Below, piece after piece: positions 59,069-64,000 of a stretch of DNA of 64,000 nucleotides; the first letter of the stretch is position 1, and each line of letters starts with the position of its first letter. The DNA is from Nocardia anocheti. Its GTDB lineage: Bacteria; Actinomycetota; Actinomycetes; Mycobacteriales; Mycobacteriaceae. The notes under the pieces are model-generated. The model was not told where the DNA came from, did no database searches, and saw only the letters and a list, made by a program, of their open reading frames with translations. The DNA lies in NCBI RefSeq assembly GCF_029675105.1, contig NZ_JAQQFV010000013.1, positions 124,001 through 188,000 of the forward strand, read 5' to 3'. The position numbers and the translations under genes were made by a program.

Positions 59069-59928
59069 TGGCGCTGGATGCCAGCCTGGACCGCGACGAA
59101 CTGCTGACGCTGATCCGCAACGCCCTCGACGAGGACCTGCGCTACGGGCCCGATGTCACCACCGTGGCGACGGTGCCCGCCGACGCGGTCAGCAAGGCGT
59201 CGGTGGTCTCCCGTCAGCACGGCACCGTGGCCGGGCTCGATGTCGGGCTGCTCGTGCTCGACGAGGTGCTCGGCGCGGACAGCTACGAGATCACCGGCCG
59301 GGTCGCCGACGGCACCCGCGTGGAGCCCGGCACCTCGGTGCTGAGCATCGTCGCCCCCACGCGCGGGCTGCTCACCGCCGAGCGGACCATGCTCAATCTG
59401 GTCTGCCACCTGTCCGGCATCGCCACCGCCACCGCGGCGTGGGTCGACGCCGTCGAGGGCACCGGCTGCGCGATCCGCGACAGCCGCAAAACCCTGCCCG
59501 GCCTGCGCGCCCTGCAGAAGTACGCGGTCCGGGTGGGCGGCGGTGTGAACCACCGCATGGGTCTGGGTGACGCGGCCCTGATCAAGGACAACCACGTAGT
59601 GGCCGCGGGCTCGGTGGTCAACGCCCTGCGCGCGGTCCGCGAGTTCGCCCCCGACATCGCCTGTGAGGTCGAGGTCGACAGCCTCGAACAACTCGACGCC
59701 GTCCTCACCGAGAACGTCGAACTCGTCCTGCTCGACAACTTCCCCCTCTGGCAGACCCAGGCCGCCGTCCAACGCCGCGACGCCACCGCCCCCACCACGA
59801 AACTCGAGTCCTCCGGCGGCCTCTCGCTCGACCAGGCCTCCGACTACGCGAACACCGGCGTCGACTACCTGGCCATCGGCGCCCTCACCCACTCCGTCCG
59901 AGTCCTCGACCTCGGCCTCGACATGTGA
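59068..59928 (+). CDS. nadC: Nicotinate-nucleotide diphosphorylase (carboxylating)
   Basis: A 286-residue quinolinate phosphoribosyltransferase that makes nicotinate mononucleotide, closing the NadA-NadB-NadC path. It has TAERTMLNLVCHLSGIATATA, the Lys/Arg site RDSRKTLPGLRALQKYAVRVGGGVNHRMGLGDAALIKDNH, EVEVDSLEQLDA, LVLLDNFPLWQT and SSGGLSLDQASDYANTGVDYLAIGALTHS. Start ATG 59068 has AGGAG 7 nt upstream; a GTG at 59065 is adjacent. It is the last gene of the NrtR-controlled operon. Confidence 0.97.
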   Translation: MALDASLDRDELLTLIRNALDEDLRYGPDVTTVATVPADAVSKASVVSRQHGTVAGLDVGLLVLDEVLGADSYEITGRVADGTRVEPGTSVLSIVAPTRGLLTAERTMLNLVCHLSGIATATAAWVDAVEGTGCAIRDSRKTLPGLRALQKYAVRVGGGVNHRMGLGDAALIKDNHVVAAGSVVNALRAVREFAPDIACEVEVDSLEQLDAVLTENVELVLLDNFPLWQTQAAVQRRDATAPTTKLESSGGLSLDQASDYANTGVDYLAIGALTHSVRVLDLGLDM

Positions 59929-59952
59929 CCCCGCCTCCCCGGCGAGATGAAC

Positions 59953-60105
59953 CTACTCGTATCGGCGGTTTCGGTGTTTTTCGGAGCGGCGGTAGGTGCG
60001 GGCGCTGGGGATCGGGGTGGCGGCGCCGGAACTGCGCAAGGCGTGGCGGTGGCGCCAGGCGGTGAGGTCGGGGCGTTCAGTGGGTTGTCGGTCGGTGCTG
60101 GGCAT
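59953..60105 (-). CDS. Small basic hypothetical protein (50 residues)
   Basis: A 50-residue ORF, MPSTDRQPTERPDLTAWRHR at the start and SEKHRNRRYE at the end, very rich in Arg and His. GGGGGAGG lies 8 nt before ATG 60105, a strong ribosome-binding site, which is the main support. It has no membrane helix or Cys and I do not recognise it. It follows the DUF7144-like gene on the same strand by 80 nt and is convergent with nadC. Could be a real small protein; peptide evidence would be needed. Confidence 0.5.
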   Translation of the reverse strand: MPSTDRQPTERPDLTAWRHRHALRSSGAATPIPSARTYRRSEKHRNRRYE

Positions 60106-60185
60106 GGTCGGGTCCTCCCCCTGGTGATCGTGACCGGTCCACGGTAGGGAGGAACGGGGGTGGGCGCCAGTGGTTTTCCGGCGCC

Positions 60186-60593
60186 TCAGAAGTGGTAGGG
60201 CTGCCAGCTCGACACCGCCCAGATGACGATCACGTCCAGCGCGATGACGATCACCGACCACCACGGGTGGTACGGCAGCGACAGGAAGCTGCCGATGATC
60301 GACAGTGCCACCACGGCGATGGTGAGGGCCTGCGCCCAGGTGGCGCTGAGGATCAGTCCGACGGACACACAGACGCCCAGGACACCCAGCGCCACATCGA
60401 TCCAGCCCCACGTGGTCCGGTCGAGAGAATAGCTGTAGTCGGGTACCCGGGCGAGCTGATCACCGGCGATCAGCGCGATCCCACGCAGGATCGACAGCGT
60501 GCTCGAGACGAGCAGCAACACCACGATCAGCATGGTGATGCCCCCGGCGAACCCCTGCCGGACCGGATGCGGGGCCGAGCGGGCGGGGGTCAT
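60186..60593 (-). CDS. Four-helix membrane protein (DUF7144-like)
   Basis: A 135-residue integral membrane protein with helices at ~18-37 (ITMLIVVLLLVSSTLSIL), ~62-82, ~86-105 and ~109-128. Motifs such as YSYSLDRTTWGWIDVALGVL and SLPYHPWWSVIVIALDVIVIWAVSSW match the actinobacterial DUF7144-type family, which has no known function. ATG 60593 overlaps the stop of the AI-2E family gene (ATGA), so the pair is translationally coupled. The protein ends with a short polar C-terminus. Confidence 0.8.
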   Translation of the reverse strand: MTPARSAPHPVRQGFAGGITMLIVVLLLVSSTLSILRGIALIAGDQLARVPDYSYSLDRTTWGWIDVALGVLGVCVSVGLILSATWAQALTIAVVALSIIGSFLSLPYHPWWSVIVIALDVIVIWAVSSWQPYHF

Positions 60594-61690
60594 GGCGACT
60601 CCTTCTCCTCGGCGAGTTCCTTCTTGTTCAGCGGGGCGCCGATCAGCACGTCGGCCCAGCGGGTGGACGGGTCGATGTCGAGCAGCAGCGCTTTCACCAG
60701 CAGCGTCAGCGGGACGGCCAGGATCGCGCCGAGTCCGCCGAGCACCCAGGTCCAGAAGACCAAAGACAGGAAGGTCAGCGTGACGCTCAATCCCACGGCG
60801 TCGCCGACGAATTTGGGCTGGATGATCGACTGGATCACGAAGTTGATCACCGAGTAGACCACGATCACCCACACCATCAGCACCGGCCCGCTGTCGAGCA
60901 GCGCCAGCAGCGCGGGCGGGATGACGCCGATGACGAACCCGACGTTGGGAATATAGTTGGTGATGAACGACAGCAGCGCCCACAGCAGCGGCAGCGGCAC
61001 CCCCATCAGCCACAGCGCCCCACCGTCGAGCACCGCGACGATCGCGCCGAACACCGTCGAGACCACCAGGTATTTGCGGGTGCCGTAGGCGAATTCGCCC
61101 AGCGCGTGCGCGATGGCGGGCCGCTGCCGCGCCACCACACTCATGCGCTGACGGATGCTCATCCCGTCCACCGCCATGAACAGCAGCAGCGCGACGACGA
61201 AGAACAGATTCGAGAACACCCCGATCGCCCCGCCGAGCAGGTCGTCGACCAGGCCGACGAGCTTGCTCATGTCGATGTTGTGCAGTGCCTTCTGGATCTG
61301 TTCGGTACTCACCCCCAGATCGGCGAGCAGATCACGCGCGTAGTCGAGCAGATCGTTGAGCCTGGCGGTGTATTCGGGCAGTTGCGAGGCCAATTGATAG
61401 GCCGACAGCGCCAGGGCCCCGACCAGCCCGATCAGGATGAACAGCACCGCGCCCAGCGCGCACAGCATGCCCAGCCAGGCGGGCCAGCCGCGCCTGCGCG
61501 CCCACTCCTGCACCGGCTGCACCGCGATGGTGAGCATGAGGGCCAGGAAGGTCGGGCCGATCACCCCGGAGAACGCCTTCATACCGCCGATGGCCACCAC
61601 GCTCGCCGCCACCGCCAGCAGGACGATCAGGCCACGTGGAATCGACCATTCCGGTGACGCGGGTGCGGAAGCCTGCTCGGGCAGACGCAT
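60590..61690 (-). CDS. AI-2E family transporter (PerM-like)
   Basis: A 366-residue membrane protein of the AI-2E/PerM family, with seven or eight helices. N-terminal IPRGLIVLLAVAASVVAIGGMKAF, a soluble middle segment with DLLADLGVSTEQIQKALHNIDMSK, and the C-terminal FITNYIPNVGFVIGVIPPALLALL and FVIQSIIQPKFVGDAVGLSVTLTFLSLVFWTWVLGGLGAILAVPLT are typical. Members act as autoinducer-2 exporters or Na+/H+ antiporters; the substrate here is unknown. ATG 61690 has AGGAGG at good spacing. It is coupled to the small DUF7144-like gene. Confidence 0.91.
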   Translation of the reverse strand: MRLPEQASAPASPEWSIPRGLIVLLAVAASVVAIGGMKAFSGVIGPTFLALMLTIAVQPVQEWARRRGWPAWLGMLCALGAVLFILIGLVGALALSAYQLASQLPEYTARLNDLLDYARDLLADLGVSTEQIQKALHNIDMSKLVGLVDDLLGGAIGVFSNLFFVVALLLFMAVDGMSIRQRMSVVARQRPAIAHALGEFAYGTRKYLVVSTVFGAIVAVLDGGALWLMGVPLPLLWALLSFITNYIPNVGFVIGVIPPALLALLDSGPVLMVWVIVVYSVINFVIQSIIQPKFVGDAVGLSVTLTFLSLVFWTWVLGGLGAILAVPLTLLVKALLLDIDPSTRWADVLIGAPLNKKELAEEKESP

Positions 61691-61774
61691 CGGGGCCTCC
61701 TGGTGGTGGGCGGACCACTGTCGCCCCGACGCTAGAGCGCCCACCGGGCGAGCGCATCGCCCGTTCCGGGTGAA

Positions 61775-62308
61775 TCAGGCGGTCTTCATCTGCGGTGTCG
61801 GCGGCGGCACGGTGGTGCGCCTGCCGAGCCTGCTCATCGCCCAGAATGCCAGTTCCACCAGCCAGAACAGCAGCAGGAAGGTGGTCACCACGGTGACCGG
61901 CAGGGCCAGGAACACCAGCGAGGGCACCGCGATCAGCAACCAGCGCAGCACATCACCCACCGTCGCGCCGCGCAGGTGCGAGCCCAGCCGCACCGCCGCC
62001 CACATCATCCAGCGTCGTGGCACCGAGATCCGGAACTCACGCAGACAGCGCCGGAAGATGCCGTCGGCGTCGGCCCGGCTGACTTGCGCACCGCGACACA
62101 GATAGTCGTGCAGGATCGCGGCGCGCGTGTAGGCGCCGTAACGCGGGATCAACCAGACCAGCGCGCGCGGCACCGAGGCGAAGTCGGTGCGGAATCCCGC
62201 GGGCACGGTGAAGGTTTCGACCGCCCCCTGATACGTGAGCGGTTCGGTGAGCCGCCAGAATTTCGCGTCCAGCTCTTCGACGACCGGGCCGCCACCGATG
62301 AATCCCAT
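61775..62308 (-). CDS. DUF1353 protein with C-terminal membrane helices
   Basis: A 177-residue protein. The N-terminal ~100 residues are a DUF1353 domain: FTVPAGFRTDFASVPRALVWLIPRYGAYTRAAILHDYLCRGAQVSRADADGIF. This domain is common in tailed phages and prophages. After RRWMMWAAVRLGSH come two hydrophobic helices (~122-160) not usual for the phage proteins, then a Thr/Pro-rich tail. ATG 62308 has GGGAGGAG upstream. No other phage gene is nearby, so this is a cellular, membrane-anchored version rather than a prophage remnant. Function unknown. Confidence 0.82.
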   Translation of the reverse strand: MGFIGGGPVVEELDAKFWRLTEPLTYQGAVETFTVPAGFRTDFASVPRALVWLIPRYGAYTRAAILHDYLCRGAQVSRADADGIFRRCLREFRISVPRRWMMWAAVRLGSHLRGATVGDVLRWLLIAVPSLVFLALPVTVVTTFLLLFWLVELAFWAMSRLGRRTTVPPPTPQMKTA

Positions 62309-62368
62309 GACCGCTCCTCCCGAGCCGCCCACCTGCGAATACTCGCGATGGTAGCGATCGGGAGGTGC

Positions 62369-63007
62369 TCAGGCCCGGGGTTGCGGACTCGCGTCGAAAT
62401 CGCCGCTGGGCCGATACTCCGGCACCGCGTCGTGCACCGGATAGTCGTCGAATTCGGCCGGTCGCAGGTCACCGAGCAGGCCCGCGGTGCCCGAACCGAG
62501 ATCGGTGCGCGGATGCAGCGCGGCCAGGAACAACAGCACCAGCGCGGCCAGCAGGGGCTGCACGAGCAGCGCGAGGTGGGTGCCCACCTCGGCGGGCAAC
62601 GCCACGATCTCACCGATGGCGGGATCGTCGGGCCGTGGATGCCGCAGCTCGGCCACCCACTCGCCGACCCACATCATCACGGCCGCACCGAGTCCCGAGG
62701 CCGCCAGCATCCCGAGCACCAGCGCGGGCCCGCGCGCACCGCGCACCCGCCAGGCCGCGGCCACACTCAGCACCGCGACCACCGCGCCCAGACACAGGAA
62801 CACCGCGACCGCGTCGAACAGGTGCGTGCTCTCGCCGGTGAGGACCGCGCCCTTGCCCGGCGAGGTGACCCGCAGGCGCTGGGTCGGGGCGAGCAGACCC
62901 CACACCACCCCGGCCACCGCGCTGGCCGCGAGGACGAGACCGGCGACCACGCCGACCCCGATCACCTCGCGCCGCAACACCTCCGGACGCGGCTGTGCGC
63001 CGAGCAC
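62369..63007 (-). CDS. DUF2567 membrane protein
   Basis: A 212-residue membrane protein like M. tuberculosis Rv1591, which also lies next to bsaP. Four helices are predicted (~15-38, ~66-88, ~98-118, ~145-166). The loop after helix one contains GLLAPTQRLRVTSPGKGAVLTGES, typical of the family, and the C-terminus is acidic with EFDDYPVHDAVPEYRP. Function is unknown. GTG 63007 overlaps the bsaP stop by one base (TAGTG), so translation is coupled to bsaP. Confidence 0.85.
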   Translation of the reverse strand: MLGAQPRPEVLRREVIGVGVVAGLVLAASAVAGVVWGLLAPTQRLRVTSPGKGAVLTGESTHLFDAVAVFLCLGAVVAVLSVAAAWRVRGARGPALVLGMLAASGLGAAVMMWVGEWVAELRHPRPDDPAIGEIVALPAEVGTHLALLVQPLLAALVLLFLAALHPRTDLGSGTAGLLGDLRPAEFDDYPVHDAVPEYRPSGDFDASPQPRA

Positions 63008-63216
63008 TAGCGGCGTTCCAGCTGCGCCGATTCGATGACCCCGTGCCGCGAGCACTTGGCCCACCAGCCGTCGGGGCTCACCTGCACGATCATCCGGCGT
63101 CCGCACTGTTCGCAGAACCGGGGCGGTTCGAGCCCGAGTGCCGCGGCGGCGGGCGTCGCGTCGTCGAGACCGGGCACGATCCGCTTGCCGGTGAACGGGT
63201 TGTAGCGCTCGTCCAT
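63007..63216 (-). CDS. bsaP: Biotin synthase auxiliary protein
   Basis: A 69-residue protein like Rv1590, the auxiliary protein that supports BioB and supplies or protects its iron-sulfur cluster in actinobacteria. It starts MDERYNPFTGKRIVPG and has a Cys-rich part RFCEQCGRRMIVQVSPDGWWAKCSRHG, where C-X2-C plus Cys-His may bind metal. I chose ATG 63216 because TAGGGT ends 7 nt before it; GTG 63225 would add three residues. It lies 26 nt downstream of bioB and overlaps DUF2567. Confidence 0.9.
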   Translation of the reverse strand: MDERYNPFTGKRIVPGLDDATPAAAALGLEPPRFCEQCGRRMIVQVSPDGWWAKCSRHGVIESAQLERR

Positions 63217-63223
63217 GTCTGTC

Positions 63224-63229
63224 ACCCTA
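63224..63229 (-). promoter_or_regulatory. Candidate -10 hexamer of bsaP
   Basis: TAGGGT on the minus strand ends 7 nt before ATG 63216. Suggests that bsaP may also have its own leaderless transcript in addition to bioB read-through. The AGGG could instead act as a Shine-Dalgarno site. Confidence 0.3.
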
Positions 63230-63242
63230 CTGTGCCGTCGCG

Positions 63243-64000
63243 TCAGAGGGTGTCGTTGAACGCCTTGATCGGCATTTTCAGCTCACCGAGCAGGTCGAGG
63301 TCCGATTCGGCCGGACGACCCAGCGTGGTGAGGTAGTTGCCGACGATGACGGCATTGATGCCACCGAGCATGCCCTGCTTGGCGCCCAGGTCGCCCAGGG
63401 TGATCTCGCGGCCACCGGCGAAGCGCAGGATGGTGCGCGGCAGCGCCAGGCGGAAGGCGGCGATGGCACGCAGCGCGTCGGCGGCGGGCAGCACCTCGAG
63501 GTCACCGAAGGGGGTGCCGGGGCGCGGGTTGAGGAAGTTCAGCGGCACCTCGTCGGGCTCGAGCGAGGCCAGCTGCGCGGCGAATTCGGCGCGCTGCTCG
63601 ATGGTCTCGCCCATGCCGAGGATGCCGCCGCAGCACACCTCCATGCCCGCCTCGCGCACCATGCGCAGGGTGTCCCAGCGCTCCTCGTAGGTGTGGGTGG
63701 TGACGACCTTGGGGAAGTGCGACTTGGCGGTCTCGAGGTTGTGGTTGTAGCGGTGCACGCCCATCGCGGCGAGCTGGTCGACCTGCTCCTGGTTGAGCAT
63801 GCCCAGCGAGCAGGCCACCTGGATGTCGACCTCGTTGCGGATGGCCTCCACACCGGCGGCGACCTGGGCCATCAGGCGCGCGTCCGGACCGCGCACGGCG
63901 GCCACGATGCAGAACTCGGTGGCGCCGGTCTTGGCGGTCTGCTTGGCCGCCTCGACCAGGCTGGGGATGTCGAGCCAGGCCGCGCGCACCGGCGACTGGA
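63243..64000 (-). CDS. bioB: Biotin synthase, C-terminal part (cut by window edge)
   Basis: The last ~252 residues of BioB, the radical-SAM enzyme that inserts sulfur into dethiobiotin. The CxxxCxxC SAM-cluster motif lies outside the window. Visible motifs are TGATEFCIVAAVRGP, VDIQVACSLGMLNQEQVDQLAAMGVHRYNHNLETAKSHFPKVVTTHTYEERW, CCGGILGMGET, VPLNFLNPRPGTPF and LRFAGGREITLGDLG, with the second-cluster Cys residues and the Arg of the RFAGGRE motif. The frame stays open through the right edge. bsaP follows 26 nt downstream. Confidence 0.97.
   Translation of the reverse strand, partial: QSPVRAAWLDIPSLVEAAKQTAKTGATEFCIVAAVRGPDARLMAQVAAGVEAIRNEVDIQVACSLGMLNQEQVDQLAAMGVHRYNHNLETAKSHFPKVVTTHTYEERWDTLRMVREAGMEVCCGGILGMGETIEQRAEFAAQLASLEPDEVPLNFLNPRPGTPFGDLEVLPAADALRAIAAFRLALPRTILRFAGGREITLGDLGAKQGMLGGINAVIVGNYLTTLGRPAESDLDLLGELKMPIKAFNDTL

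Noticed and set aside
61775..62308. Prophage remnant
   Set aside because: DUF1353 is phage-like, but no integrase, att site, tail or capsid genes are nearby and codon use is native.
1..64000. CRISPR arrays, insertion sequences, toxin-antitoxin or defence genes
   Set aside because: No regular direct repeats, transposase motifs or known defence domains were seen in either strand.

Overview
The window is very GC-rich, densely coding actinobacterial DNA. Gene content and order point to the Mycobacteriales, most likely Nocardia or a close relative. From memory of the Mycobacterium tuberculosis map, the order bioB, bsaP, DUF2567, nadABC, hisDCBH, hisA, impA, hisF, hisI, bcpB, trpE, trp-region membrane protein, trpC, trpB, trpA, lgt, pyk, tesB, pdtaR, polA is largely kept, read here from right to left. 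A mycothiol-dependent enzyme, two F420-type reductases and a TBNAT-like acetyltransferase fit the same group. The species cannot be fixed from the sequence alone.

Layout. 1-7062: start of polA, then a branched-chain amino acid (Liv) ABC operon whose two ATPases are fused in one protein. 7248-8122: the ANTAR response regulator pdtaR and a tRNA-Leu(CAA). 8233-10050: a DUF4188 protein, a low-molecular-weight tyrosine phosphatase and an unknown protein. 10057-12383: pyk-tesB. 12476-13909: a polar amino acid ABC permease and lipoprotein with no ATPase gene beside them. 14070-21015: a TM2 protein, lgt and the tryptophan cluster. 21140-23228: an unknown small protein, bcpB, a membrane protein and a MarR regulator. 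23225-41612: the histidine genes, broken into three blocks (hisI; hisA-impA-hisF; hisDCBH) by two stretches of other genes. The larger stretch carries a PucR regulator, a second and complete Liv ABC system, an acyl-CoA dehydrogenase and envelope proteins.

41759-55295 is accessory or envelope-related: a Ser/Thr kinase, a lipoprotein penicillin-binding protein, an acyltransferase-3/SGNH protein, an arylamine N-acetyltransferase, a secreted esterase, a TAXI-type TRAP transporter, a winged-helix protein, a GNAT acetyltransferase and an F420-type reductase. 55346-59928 is an NAD biosynthesis unit: nrtR facing nadABC across a palindromic operator that contains promoter elements for both directions. 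59953-64000 holds a small basic protein, membrane proteins, a DUF1353 protein, DUF2567, bsaP and the 3' part of bioB.

How the parts work together: the biosynthetic blocks make Trp, His, NAD and biotin, and overlaps of the ATGA or GTGA type suggest translational coupling inside operons. Two separate Liv systems and one TRAP system import organic substrates. Many genes start 6-7 nt after a TANNNT hexamer, which suggests frequent leaderless transcription. I found no CRISPR array, insertion sequence, prophage or clear new defence system. The most unusual items are the LivG-LivF fusion, the probable ATT start codon of the amino acid lipoprotein, the nrtR/nadA operator-promoter, the 14-nt-arm palindrome over an F420 reductase promoter, and strong stem-loops at operon joints.
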